DNA from: VXNE01 sp965206615
Lineage (GTDB): Bacteria > Pseudomonadota > Gammaproteobacteria > Pseudomonadales > Azotimanducaceae
Direction of reading: 5' to 3'
NCBI GenBank assembly: GCA_965206615.1
Contig: CBDBKI010000005.1
Span: forward strand, 2,480,001 to 2,544,000
DNA length: 64,000 bases
The notes below the pieces were generated by a model. The model did not search any database, was not told where the DNA came from, and was given only the letters and a program-made list of their open reading frames with translations. A program made the position numbers and the translations under genes. This document shows positions 1 to 8,815 of this stretch, one piece after another. How positions within the stretch are numbered: position 1 is the stretch's first letter; every line of letters begins with the position of its first letter.

Positions 1-2
1 AC

Positions 3-59
3 CCGAAGACCGCCGGCGGCATCCTGACGGAGCTGGTGCCGACCCGGCGCCGGGCCTGA
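3..59 (+). CDS. possible C-terminal end of an upstream gene (partial)
   Basis: Frame 3 is open from the window edge to a TGA at 57-59 and reads PKTAGGILTELVPTRRRA. It would converge on the ABC transporter gene that ends at 95. The stretch is too short to recognise a family; composition and position are the only support. Confidence 0.2.
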   Translation, partial: PKTAGGILTELVPTRRRA

Positions 60-94
60 CACCCGCTCGCCGGCGGCGGGCGACGGAGCACGGA

Positions 95-1942
95 TCAGGC
101 GGCGGGAGCTTCGGAGTTCGTCTCCTGGAACTGCAGCTCGTGCAGCGTGAAGTAGAGGCCGCGCGCGGCGAGCAGTTCCTCGTGCGTCCCGACTTCTTCC
201 ACCTTGCCGTCCTCCAGGACGAGCACGCGGTCCGCCTCCTGGATGGTCTGCAGCCGGTGCGCGATCAGGATGGAGGTGCGGCCGGCGGTGAGCTTCCGTA
301 GCGCATCCTGGATCAGGAGTTCCGTCTCCGTGTCGATGCTGGCCGTCGCCTCGTCCAGGATCAGGATCTCGGGGTCCGCCGCGAGGACACGGGCGAACGC
401 CAGCAGTTGCCGCTGACCCTGGGAGAGATTCTGGCCGCGCTCGGAGAGCGGGGTGTCGTAGCCGCGCGGCAGCGCCGCGATGAAGTCGTGGGCGTTGACC
501 GTCCGGGCCGCCTCGACGACGCGCTCGCGGTCGATGGCGGCGTCGCCGAGCGCGATGTTGTCGTGGATCGTCCCGGAGAAGATGTGGAAGTCCTGCAGCA
601 CGACGCCGATGCGTCTGCGCAGGTCGTGGCTACGGATGCGGTTCAGGTCGATGTCGTCGAGGAAGATGCGCCCGTCGTCGAAGTCGTAGAAGCGCCCGAG
701 CAGCTTGATGAGCGTGCTCTTGCCCGACCCGGTCGGTCCGACGATCGCCAGTTTCTCGCCCGCCGCGATCGTGAGCGAGACGTCCTGCAGGACGGGCACA
801 TCGTGGTCGTAACGGAAGTCGAGGTGCTCGAACCTGACCTCGCCGCGCAGCCGTCGCGGCAGGGGGATGGGGGACGCCGGCTCGTGGATCCTCTCGTCCC
901 AGTCGAGCGCCTGGAAGATCCGTTCGCCGCTCGCCATGGCGCGGAACAGAACGTTCAGCTGTTCGCCGAGGACCACGATGGGGTGGAACAGCATGGCGAT
1001 GAACTGCGTGAAGAGCACCACGCCGCCGAGCGTCATCTCCTCCTGGATGACGTCGCCGCCGCCGAACCAGAGCACCGCGCCGATCGCGATCGACGCCATG
1101 CTGTCGGTGAAGGCGCCGTACGCCGTCTCGAGGCGCATCGATTTCGTTTCCGCCTCGAGATTGCGCTGGTTGATCTCGGAGTAGCGCGCGTAGTTGTGGT
1201 CCTCGCGTCGCGAGAGCTGCACCACCTGCAGGCCGGCCAGGTTTTCCTGCAGGTTCTGGTTCATCGCGGAGACGGACAGCCGGACTATCCGGAACAGCAT
1301 CCGTGTCGCCCGCCGGAAATAGAACGTCACCACGGCGATGAGGGGCAGGGCGAGCAGCAGGATGCACGTCAGCCTGACGCTGACCGAGAACATGATGACG
1401 AGTGCCACGAGGAACGGCGCGAACTCGCCGATCAGCGTGCCGAGGCCGCGCAGCAACTCGTAGAGGGCCTCGATGTCGTTGGTCACCCGCGTCATCACGC
1501 GCCCGACCGCGACGCGGTCGTAGAAGGAAGAAGGCCGCGTCTCGAGATGGCGGAAGAGGTCGAGCCGCAGGTCCCGCAGGCCCTTGATGACCGACGTGAT
1601 GAGGGTCATGCGGTGCGCGTGCACGGTGACGGCCCAGGCCAGTTGCAGCATCACGTAGAGGCAGCAGGCCGCCAGCAGCGGCGGGATGTCGAGGCCCGTC
1701 GAGATGGCGACGGTCAGGTCGACCATCCCCATGTCCGGCGTGCCCGTATCGGTGTTACCGCCGATCACGTAGTCGATGCCGACCAGGGAGATCACCACCG
1801 GCAGCAGGATCTGCAGGGTCGATGCCACCAGGACGAGCACTGCGCTCACGCACAGCGTGACGCGATAGGGACGCAGCCAGTGCAGCAGGCGACGCAGCAG
1901 CGACACGTTCATCACCGCGCCGGTGAGTTCGGCGTCGAACAT
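95..1942 (-). CDS. ABC exporter half-transporter, catalytically canonical subunit (TM288/BmrD type)
   Basis: A 615-residue inner-membrane ABC exporter subunit: an N-terminal six-helix transmembrane domain (about residues 20-330) followed by a nucleotide-binding domain. Walker A GPTGSGKST lies near residue 400, the signature LSQGQ near 505, and Walker B ILILDEA near 528 with the catalytic Glu present. In heterodimeric exporters such as TM287/288 the subunit with the intact Glu carries LSQGQ, as here, so it should pair with the degenerate subunit encoded just upstream. I start it at the ATG at 1942, 62 bases after that partner's stop; the open frame continues further upstream but only as antisense to the neighbour. 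Substrate unknown; multidrug or lipid export is typical of the family. Confidence 0.9.
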   Translation of the reverse strand: MFDAELTGAVMNVSLLRRLLHWLRPYRVTLCVSAVLVLVASTLQILLPVVISLVGIDYVIGGNTDTGTPDMGMVDLTVAISTGLDIPPLLAACCLYVMLQLAWAVTVHAHRMTLITSVIKGLRDLRLDLFRHLETRPSSFYDRVAVGRVMTRVTNDIEALYELLRGLGTLIGEFAPFLVALVIMFSVSVRLTCILLLALPLIAVVTFYFRRATRMLFRIVRLSVSAMNQNLQENLAGLQVVQLSRREDHNYARYSEINQRNLEAETKSMRLETAYGAFTDSMASIAIGAVLWFGGGDVIQEEMTLGGVVLFTQFIAMLFHPIVVLGEQLNVLFRAMASGERIFQALDWDERIHEPASPIPLPRRLRGEVRFEHLDFRYDHDVPVLQDVSLTIAAGEKLAIVGPTGSGKSTLIKLLGRFYDFDDGRIFLDDIDLNRIRSHDLRRRIGVVLQDFHIFSGTIHDNIALGDAAIDRERVVEAARTVNAHDFIAALPRGYDTPLSERGQNLSQGQRQLLAFARVLAADPEILILDEATASIDTETELLIQDALRKLTAGRTSILIAHRLQTIQEADRVLVLEDGKVEEVGTHEELLAARGLYFTLHELQFQETNSEAPAA

Positions 1943-2004
1943 CGAGTGGTCGCGCCGCTGTGCCGGACCCGGGCCGGCCGTGGGCTGGGAGGTCGCTTCG
2001 GCCA

Positions 2005-3795
2005 CTATCCCGCAGCCTCGGCAGCCTGCGCCGCCTCCGCGGCCTCTGCCGCCGCGATGTAGTCGGACGCGTCGGCGCCCTCCCGCTGGATGCGTTCGAG
2101 TTCCGCGTAGAAGCCGCCGGCGGCGAGCAGTGCCTCGTGCGTGCCCACCTCCGCGATGGCGCCGTCCTCCATGATGACGATGCGGTCCGAGTGCCGGGCG
2201 GTCGAGACGCGGTGGGAGACGAGCACCGTGGTCTGGCGGCGGCGCAGGCGTCGCAGTTCGCTGAGAATGTGTTCTTCCGTCTCGGTGTCCACGGAGGAGA
2301 AACAGTCGTCGAGGATCAGCACGGGCGCCTGCCGGATGAGGCCCCGGGCGAGGGTCGCGCGCTGTTTCTGACCGCCGGAGAGCGTCATCCCGCGCTCGCC
2401 CACCAGCGTCTCCATGCCCTCGGGCATGTCCTCCACCGTGTCCCGGAAGTCTGCGGCCTCCGCGGCCTGCCAGACGAGATCGAGGGGCCGCGTCGGGTCG
2501 TCGTAGGTGAGGTTGTCGCGGACCGGTTCGCCGAACAGGAAGGGATCCTGGGGCACCATGGCGACCTGGGCGCGCAGTTGCGCGAGGGGGTAGTCGCGCA
2601 CGTCCGTGTCGTCGATGAACACGGTGCCGGGCGGCGTATCGAGAATGCGCACGAGCTGCTTGAGCAGCGTCGTCTTGCCCGACCCCACGCGGCCCATGAT
2701 GGTGATTGACTCGCCCCGGCGAATGTCCAGTTGGACGCCCCGGAGCACGGGTTCCGCGGCCCCCTCGTACGTGAAGTCCAGGTGGCGCAGCGAGATGTTG
2801 CCGACGATCCGGCTCGGTGCGGCGGCCGCCGGCGCGTCCTCGATCTCCGCCGCCCGGTCGAAGATGTCGAACAGCCGGTCGCTCGCCACCGCCGCGCGCT
2901 GGAACAGGTTGACGATGAAACCCGCCACGCGGAACGGCTGCACGACCATGTTGACGTACAGGAAGAAGGCCGTGAACTCGCCGACGGTCAGCTCGCCCGT
3001 CAGCACCAGGTGACCGCCGTAGCCGAGGATGGTGATGGAGCAGACGGCGGCCAGGGTCGGCATCACGGCGCTCATCACCGAGTTGATGCGGGCCTGCTGG
3101 CGGAACGCGTCGGCGTACGCCTGGTTGGTGCCGGCGAACCGGGCGATCTCGTGGTCTTCCTGCGCCATGGCCTGGATGGTGCGGATGCCGGAGAGGTTCT
3201 CCTGCACCTGGCCGCCAAGTTCCGAGAGACGCTGCTGTACGGCGCGCGAAGCGAGCCCCATACGCCGTGAGGCCTTCCAGGCATAGAAGAACACGAACGG
3301 CAGCGGCGGGAAGATGAGGAGCGTCAGCTGGGCATTGAGAGACAGCATGAACGCGAATCCGACCAGGCTCGCGAACAGCAGCACCACCGCCAGGATCGTG
3401 CCGTGCGAGATCACGCGCTGAATGAGCCCGATATCGGCGACGGCGCGGGTCATCATGTCGCCGATCGTGTAGCGCCCGAAGAACTTCGGCCCCATCAGCT
3501 GCAGGTGGGCATAGAGCCGCTGGCGCAGGTCGAAGGCCACCAGCAGCCCGGCACGTCGCACCGCAATCCGCGCGAACGAGACCGTGATGAAACGGACGCA
3601 CACCACGGCGACGATCCCCAGCACTGGCCACAGGATGTCCGTGTCGCCGGCCGTCAGGCGATCGATGCCGATCATGAGCATGAGCGGCACCAGCGCTTCG
3701 AACACCCGCGCCAGGGCGAACGCCGCGATGCCCCCGGTCAGGCGGCCCTTGTAGCGCGCGACGAACACGCGCAGTCGCAGCAGCGAGGCAATCAT
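2005..3795 (-). CDS. ABC exporter half-transporter, degenerate-site subunit (TM287/BmrC type)
   Basis: A 596-residue ABC exporter half with an N-terminal transmembrane domain and a C-terminal ATPase domain. Walker A GRVGSGKTT is near residue 367 and LSGGQ near 470. Walker B reads LILDDCFSSVD, with Asp where the catalytic Glu should be. This Asp substitution marks the degenerate-site subunit of heterodimeric exporters, matching the canonical partner downstream. Its ATG overlaps the asnS stop as TGATG, so the two are probably translationally coupled. The C-terminal tail is a low-complexity Ala/Glu stretch. Confidence 0.9.
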   Translation of the reverse strand: MIASLLRLRVFVARYKGRLTGGIAAFALARVFEALVPLMLMIGIDRLTAGDTDILWPVLGIVAVVCVRFITVSFARIAVRRAGLLVAFDLRQRLYAHLQLMGPKFFGRYTIGDMMTRAVADIGLIQRVISHGTILAVVLLFASLVGFAFMLSLNAQLTLLIFPPLPFVFFYAWKASRRMGLASRAVQQRLSELGGQVQENLSGIRTIQAMAQEDHEIARFAGTNQAYADAFRQQARINSVMSAVMPTLAAVCSITILGYGGHLVLTGELTVGEFTAFFLYVNMVVQPFRVAGFIVNLFQRAAVASDRLFDIFDRAAEIEDAPAAAAPSRIVGNISLRHLDFTYEGAAEPVLRGVQLDIRRGESITIMGRVGSGKTTLLKQLVRILDTPPGTVFIDDTDVRDYPLAQLRAQVAMVPQDPFLFGEPVRDNLTYDDPTRPLDLVWQAAEAADFRDTVEDMPEGMETLVGERGMTLSGGQKQRATLARGLIRQAPVLILDDCFSSVDTETEEHILSELRRLRRRQTTVLVSHRVSTARHSDRIVIMEDGAIAEVGTHEALLAAGGFYAELERIQREGADASDYIAAAEAAEAAQAAEAAG

Positions 3796-5168
3796 CAGAA
3801 GCTGGCGTTGTTGGGCACGCGCGGGAACGGGATGGCGTCGCGGATGTTCTCCATGCCCGTCGCGTAGAGCACCAGGCGTTCGAGACCGAGTCCGAAACCC
3901 GCGTGCGGGACCGTGCCGTAGCGCCGCAGGTCTCGGTACCACCAGAGTTCGTCTGCCACGGCGGGCGGCATACGGGCCTCCAGGGCGTCGAGACGCTCTT
4001 CCCGCTGGCTGCCGCCAATGATCTCGCCGACCCCCGGCACGAGCACGTCCATGGCGGCCACCGTGCGGCCGTCGTCGTTGGCGCGCATGTAGAACGCCTT
4101 GATCTCCTGCGGGTAGTTGACGACCACCACGGGACCCCCGATGTGCCGCTCCGTCAGGTACCGCTCGTGTTCGGACTGCAGGTCGAGGCCCCATCCCACC
4201 GGGAACTCGAACCGCTCGCCGGAGCGCTCGAGCAGCCGCACCGCTGCGCCGTAGTCCAGGCGTTCGAACGGCGTCTCGATGACGTGCTCGAGGCGCTCGA
4301 TGACGCCCCGGTCGATGCGCTCGGCGAAGAACGCCATGTCGTCGCCGCGCCGTTCGAGGGTCTCGCGCAGCACGGCCTTGAGGAAGTCCTCCGCGAGTGC
4401 TGCGTTGTCGTCGAGGTCCGCGAACGCGATCTCCGGTTCCACCATCCAGAACTCGGCGAGATGCCGGCTCGTGTTCGAGTTCTCGGCCCGAAAGGTGGGG
4501 CCGAACGTGTAGACGTTGCTGAGCGCGAGGCAATAGGCCTCCAGGTTCAGCTGTCCGGAGACGGTGAGGTACGTATCCCGGCCGAAGAAGTCCTCGCCGG
4601 CGTGGTCGGGACGGTTGACGTGGTCGAGCGTACTCACGCGGAACAGCTCGCCGGCGCCTTCGCAGTCGTTCGCGGTGATGATCGGCGTGTTGACCCAGAC
4701 GAAGCCGTGGCCGTCGAAGTACCGGTGGATGGCCTGCGCGATCGTGTTGCGCACGCGGGAGATGGCGCCAAAAGTATTGGTGCGGGGTCGCAGATGGGCT
4801 ACGGTGCGCAGATACTCGAAGGTATGGTGCTTCTTGGCGATGGGATAGGACTCCGGGTCCGTCACCCAGCCGATGACGCGTACCTCCCGGGCCTGGATCT
4901 CGCGATCCTGCCCGCGCCCGCGGGACTCGGCGACGACGCCGGCCACCTCGACGGCGCAACCCGCGCCGAGTTGCGTGATATGTTCGTAGTTTTCCAGAGT
5001 CTGGTCGGCGATGACCTGAACGCCACCGAAGCAGGAACCGTCGTGGATGTCTATGAAGGAGAATCCGCCCCTGGAAGTGCGCCGCGACCGGACCCAGCCG
5101 GCCACCGCCACGTTGCTGTCGACGGCGACCTGGTGACTCAGAACTGCGTGGATAGGGACGTGCTTCAA
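3795..5168 (-). CDS. asnS: asparaginyl-tRNA synthetase
   Basis: Class II aminoacyl-tRNA synthetase that charges tRNA-Asn in the cytoplasm. The N-terminal OB-fold anticodon-binding domain is recognisable (VAVDSNVAVAGWVRSRR, then DGSCF). Motif 2 (FRAENSNTSRHLAEF) lies near residue 225 and motif 3 (GFGLGLERLVLY) near 420. I chose a TTG start at 5168 because the protein then begins at the same point as E. coli AsnRS; no in-frame ATG lies nearby. That gives 457 residues, against 466 in E. coli. The TGA overlaps the ATG of the next ABC gene. Confidence 0.93.
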   Translation of the reverse strand: MKHVPIHAVLSHQVAVDSNVAVAGWVRSRRTSRGGFSFIDIHDGSCFGGVQVIADQTLENYEHITQLGAGCAVEVAGVVAESRGRGQDREIQAREVRVIGWVTDPESYPIAKKHHTFEYLRTVAHLRPRTNTFGAISRVRNTIAQAIHRYFDGHGFVWVNTPIITANDCEGAGELFRVSTLDHVNRPDHAGEDFFGRDTYLTVSGQLNLEAYCLALSNVYTFGPTFRAENSNTSRHLAEFWMVEPEIAFADLDDNAALAEDFLKAVLRETLERRGDDMAFFAERIDRGVIERLEHVIETPFERLDYGAAVRLLERSGERFEFPVGWGLDLQSEHERYLTERHIGGPVVVVNYPQEIKAFYMRANDDGRTVAAMDVLVPGVGEIIGGSQREERLDALEARMPPAVADELWWYRDLRRYGTVPHAGFGLGLERLVLYATGMENIRDAIPFPRVPNNASF

Positions 5169-5311
5169 ACGCGGCGGGAGCGTGGCGGGGAACCCGTGAA
5201 TGATAGCGGATTCCGGCCCCTCGCCGGAAGCTCCGGGCGCGCGAGGGGCGTCGGTGGGTCTGCCGTGTACAGGCGGCAGCAGCGCCGCATCGCGTGGGAT
5301 TCCGGCCGGCC

Positions 5312-6148
5312 ATGAAGCGTTGGCAAGCCGTCGCCGTCGTGTCGCTCGTCGCCGCGTTGCTGGCTGGCGTCGTGGTATGGGAGGCGCTCCGGTCCGAGCC
5401 GGCACCGGCGCCGCCCGTGCCGGACGCAACGCCCGTGCCCACGGCCGCGCAGACCCCTGCGCCGGCCGTTCCTCCAGAATCGGAATCGGAAACGGCGCGG
5501 AGCGCGCCGGCGGCGTGCGTCGCACCGATCCCCGATCCGTTGCCGCCGCTGGCCGAGAGCGACGCCGCGGTCGCCGTGGAACTGGCCGGTTGTGTGGGCG
5601 GGCTCGCGCCGACCTGGATCGCGCAGGAAGACCTGCTGCGCCGCGCGGCGGTCGCGCTGTCCGAGGCGGTCGCGGGCCGGATCCCCCGTCGTCAACTGGC
5701 GTTCATGGCAGTGGCCGGGGCGTTCGGGACGGTCGAGCGCAACGGCGTGACGTACATCGATCCCGCCTCATACCGTCGATACGCGCGCTTCGTCGACACG
5801 GTGACCTGTGTTCCGCCGGCGCACGCGGCGACGGTCGTCACGCGTTTCAAGCCCCTTCTGCAGGAAGCTCTCGCTGGTCTGGGAGATGCGCAGCCGGACA
5901 TCCCGGCCCGGGTGGAAGCCCTGCTCGACAAGATCCTGACGACGCCGATGCCGGCGGGCTTCGTCCCGCTGGCGCGACCGAACGTGCTCTACGAGTACGC
6001 CGACCCGTCGCTCGAAGCCCTCTCCGAGTTCCAGAAACAGCTGTTGCGCATGGGGCCTGCCAACCTGGCCCGCCTGCAGGACTACGCGCGCGAACTCCGG
6101 GCCGAGTTGCGTCGGCCGCCGCCAGCGACCGCGTGCCCGTCGGATTGA
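5312..6148 (+). CDS. DUF3014 family membrane-anchored protein
   Basis: A 278-residue protein with one N-terminal transmembrane segment (about residues 4-25), a Pro/Ala/Glu-rich linker (about 28-75) and a conserved DUF3014 domain. The domain hallmark near the C-terminus, YADPSLEALSEFQKQLLRMG, is clear. The topology suggests a periplasm-facing domain on a membrane anchor. The function of the family is unknown. I chose the ATG at 5312 rather than one at 5294 because the hydrophobic anchor then follows directly. It is divergent from asnS with about 140 bases between, which should hold both promoters. Confidence 0.8.
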   Translation: MKRWQAVAVVSLVAALLAGVVVWEALRSEPAPAPPVPDATPVPTAAQTPAPAVPPESESETARSAPAACVAPIPDPLPPLAESDAAVAVELAGCVGGLAPTWIAQEDLLRRAAVALSEAVAGRIPRRQLAFMAVAGAFGTVERNGVTYIDPASYRRYARFVDTVTCVPPAHAATVVTRFKPLLQEALAGLGDAQPDIPARVEALLDKILTTPMPAGFVPLARPNVLYEYADPSLEALSEFQKQLLRMGPANLARLQDYARELRAELRRPPPATACPSD

Positions 6149-6169
6149 ATCCCGCCGGCGGGCGCAAAG

Positions 6170-6211
6170 GCGTTCCTAATAAATGTGCATTTTGGCCCTT
6201 CCAAAGTGCAC
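6170..6211. repeat. left 42-bp inverted repeat bounding a decayed island
   Basis: This 42-bp sequence matches the reverse complement of 11630-11671 at 38 of 42 positions by eye. It contains an imperfect dyad, GTGCATTTTGG-CCCTT-CCAAAGTGCAC. It lies 21 bases after the stop of the DUF3014 gene, and everything between the two copies looks like foreign, mostly broken cargo. Confidence 0.7.
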
Positions 6212-6261
6212 ATACCACCTGATGAAGTTCCCCTAAGTCACTGAAATAAAGTCCTAAAACG

Positions 6262-6303
6262 GGCAGGCGATTCCTGCACTCGGGCAGGAACGCACCGCCT
6301 GCC
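6262..6303 (-). terminator. nested hairpin downstream of the HEPN-like gene
   Basis: Outer stem GGCAGGCG (6262-6269) pairs with CGCCTGCC (6296-6303), and inner stem TTCCTGC (6271-6277) pairs with GCAGGAA (6284-6290). It sits seven bases beyond the stop codon at 6310, so a terminator or mRNA-stabilising 3' structure is likely. There is no clear U-tract. Confidence 0.5.
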
Positions 6304-6309
6304 AATCCC

Positions 6310-6882
6310 CTAAGCGCCGGGCGAGCCCAGTGTGACGCGTAGGCCGGACTCGCGCTTCACAATCCGAGCCATAGCCAGGATCGCCTGCCTCGAGTCCCTT
6401 GCGAGCATCTCTTCAGGCAGGACGCTCCCATCCACGCTACGCGCCGCGAGCGTCGTGGGGCTCAACGGCGCGCGGAAGTGTGCGTGCGAATTCCTGAGCT
6501 CCGCGAGTTCGCGGTAAGTGTCCCATTCTTCGTCCGACAGCACGCCGTCTTCAAAAGCCTTTTTGAGCACCGCACGCAACGGGGCCTTCTTCGCAGGTTC
6601 CCAGCCCGCCGCGTAAAGCTGCGCCGCGAGTTCCCGTTCCACATATGCAAGGCAGAGCAGCACGACCGCGAGGTCGGAACGGTCCAAGTAGCAGCGCCTG
6701 ACCTCCTCGAAACAGATCTTGGATTCCACCCCGCCCAAAAAGCTCATCCCTTCCGGCGGTACCGGCATGATGGTCAGCAGATCCTGGAGACGCTTGGCGC
6801 GCCTCCTCCGTCCCTTGGCGTCGTCAACCTCCAGCCAAGCCGTCAGTTCCTTGATGTCCCGAGTGCTCTGCTCTCCGCCCAT
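6310..6882 (-). CDS. HEPN-like protein with an RNxxxH motif
   Basis: A 190-residue mostly helical protein of no family I can name with certainty. Residues 130-135 read RNSHAH, which fits the RNxxxH (R-X4-H) motif of HEPN-domain RNases. A helix rich in Leu, Val and Ala (VVLLCLAYVERELAAQLY) precedes it, as expected for a HEPN four-helix core. The start is the ATG at 6882. It lies 11 bases downstream of a truncated DNA methylase fragment and is the only apparently intact gene in the island. A toxin or antiphage role is inference from motif and neighbourhood. Confidence 0.55.
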   Translation of the reverse strand: MGGEQSTRDIKELTAWLEVDDAKGRRRRAKRLQDLLTIMPVPPEGMSFLGGVESKICFEEVRRCYLDRSDLAVVLLCLAYVERELAAQLYAAGWEPAKKAPLRAVLKKAFEDGVLSDEEWDTYRELAELRNSHAHFRAPLSPTTLAARSVDGSVLPEEMLARDSRQAILAMARIVKRESGLRVTLGSPGA

Positions 6883-6893
6883 TCCATCCGCTC

Positions 6894-7247
6894 CTATCCT
6901 GCCTCCGCGCCGTCGCCCGCCGCGAGCGTCGCCTCCTGCATGGGCGCCGCGAGCTTGGGAATCGACATGCCGTTGCTGAAGAACATCACCTCGCGGCCCC
7001 GCGTCCGCCGCCTCGCGCTGGCGACGACGTGCGGGCTGATGTCGATAACCAGCACGCGGCGCACGACGCCGGTGATCAGTAGCTCCCAGGCGATGCCGGC
7101 GTCGCCCGCGCAGGGCTCTATATGCCTCCCGTCGGACAACCCGTTGGCGCGCACCACCGCCGCCATGAGCTTCGCGAGCTTTCCCTTGCCCCCCGGATAC
7201 TGAAGCGGCGAGTAGCGGCCCGTCGGCCCGATGCACCCGCGCGGCAC
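6894..7247 (-). pseudogene. N-terminal fragment of a D12-class DNA adenine methyltransferase
   Basis: The reading frame starts with a GTG at 7247 that overlaps the TAG of the preceding gene (TAGTG). It shows YSPLQYPGGKGKLAKLM and EPCAGDAGIAWELL, the first conserved blocks of Dam/D12 N6-adenine methylases. Similarity ends after about residue 80, and the frame stops at residue 117 without the catalytic DPPY motif. The tail appears to come from unrelated sequence, which points to an internal deletion with its junction near 7010. Confidence 0.6.
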
Positions 7248-7950
7248 TATGCGCTTCCGTACGTCGCGATGAGCAGCGGCAGGGACGCCTCCCATCCCGC
7301 CCTCAGGTCATCCGCGCTCGGCAGATCGTAGGGATTGTGGACGAATCCGTTCAGCGACTGGATCGAACACGCCGACGTTCTGGTCAGCACCCGGTTGCGG
7401 AAAGCGCGCAAGTCCTTCGCCGCCACCTTGCCGCTCGACCTGAGATCATCGACGACGTCGCTCGCCTTTTTGGTCAGCTCGAATTCCGGTCCTCCCTGCA
7501 GCCCCAGCGGCAATCCGTTCGCCTTCATGTAGTCGTTCACCGCCAGTTCCACGATCGCGCGCAAGACGAAGGCACTCGACAACGGGAAGCTACCGACATC
7601 CAACGATCCGGCCTCGCCGATCAGCATGCCCAGTTTCGTCGAACTGCTCATGTCGAACGGATGACTTTTCGGCGCCAGCGTCTTGCGCTTCCTCGGCGCG
7701 CGCTTCGTCTTCGGCGCGGGCTTCCGCCCGGCCGGCCGGCTACCGGCTAGGTTGATGTCGCGAAAGGCCTTCCGCTTCGAAACCGTCGTCGCCTCGCTCG
7801 GCTGCAGTTCCGGCGGCAGTTCCGCGAAGTACTTCTCGATGTCCCTCGCACGGTTCAGCCGCCTGGAGTTCACCGTCCCCGAGACGATGTCGTCGGCGAT
7901 TCGTCGCAGCACCGCGAGCGCCCACTCCGGGTCCGCTCCGAGGAATGCTT
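7247..7950 (-). pseudogene. C-terminal part of a ParB-like island protein
   Basis: The frame from about 7950 down to the TAG at 7247 looks genuinely coding. It has a helical block, ADPEWALAVLRRIADDI, then a Lys/Arg/Pro-rich linker and a C-terminal domain with SAFVLRAIVELAVNDYM. This resembles the C-terminal region of ParB-domain proteins found with ATPases in defence islands, but the identification is tentative. The N-terminus is missing: upstream of about 7950 the coding signal moves to the frame of an ATPase, so the two genes are joined out of frame. Confidence 0.4.
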
Positions 7951-8530
7951 CCTGATCTTGGCCACGTCCTCCCTGAGTTCTCCGAGCCGTGCCCGCACAT
8001 CCTTCGCCTTCCACGGGTGGGTATCGACACAGGAACCTGGGAGTCTCTCGCCGGCACGACTCCTCGACACCCAGCGCTCTGCGATCTTGACTTCCCGCCT
8101 GAACGCTGCGCCTTTCAAGTCGGCAACGAACGCGACATCATGAGTGAATACGACAACCTGGCGCGTTCCTGCGAAGTCCACAAGGCGTTCGGCAACCCGT
8201 TCACGACGAATGTGGTCGAGGGACGTGACGGGGTCGTCCAGAATCAGGGCCGAATCGGATTGATCGAGCGAGGCTTCAGTGAAGCAAGCCGCCAAGCGCA
8301 GAGCAGTTCGTTCCCCCTCGCTGAAGATACGGGCCAACTCAGAGGATTGCTGCGCCCCCACAAGCTTCGGCTGGTGGAGCAAGGCGCCTTTTCTTGCCTT
8401 GGTCTTGGCGATCGTGACGCGGTCGAGGCCCAGTCGGTCCGTTTCTCGCGTGAACCGGTCCCGGACCACCTCCGTGATCGTGTCCTCCGATAACTCCAGG
8501 ATCTTCCTCGTGATCGGCCCGGTGTTGTTT
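7950..8530 (-). pseudogene. C-terminal fragment of a large AAA/SMC-like ATPase
   Basis: The fragment contains the ABC-type signature FSEGERTALRLAACF, a Walker B region SALILDDPVTSLD and a switch segment VVVFTHDVAFVADL. These are typical of the roughly 800-residue coiled-coil AAA ATPases (RloC/PrrC-like relatives) of defence islands. The Walker A half of what appears to be the same gene lies at 9400-9758 on the same strand. Between the two is an insertion, and the middle of the protein is missing. The far C-terminus is also lost at the junction near 7950. Confidence 0.65.
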
Positions 8531-8575
8531 CCCACATTGGCTCGTTAGAAACCCAGGATCATTTCCCACATTGAC
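8526..8575. repeat. IS21-like end with repeated TTTCCCACATTG
   Basis: TTTCCCACATTG occurs twice about 33 bp apart, next to GGCTC and GACTC respectively. Read on the minus strand these are CAATGTGGGAAA repeats, resembling the multiple internal repeats at IS21-family ends. The pair lies exactly where the ATPase reading frame breaks off. No istA or istB gene is present, so this is at most a relic. Confidence 0.35.
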
Positions 8576-8815
8576 TCCCTGTCGATCGGGCCACCGCGAT
8601 GAAGCAAAGCGGGAAGGCGCGGGTTGTGTTCGCAGGGTGTAGCGGAGTTCCCGCGCCGCGGAGGGGACGTGGCTCGAAGGTAGGCAGTCGCCTGCGTTGA
8701 ACAGCCGTTCGACCCGTCCACGGAGCGGCGCGGGGGCGGAGCGGGTTCATGGCGACTCGCCGGCCCGGTAAGCTGACCCCGTTTTAGAAAAAGGAGAAGT
8801 TGGCCCGCGCGGACG

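Noticed and set aside
407..2062. 551-codon open frame on the plus strand opposite the ABC transporter
   Set aside because: His/Gln/Asp/Arg-rich composition typical of antisense frames in GC-rich DNA; the minus-strand ABC domains explain the region.
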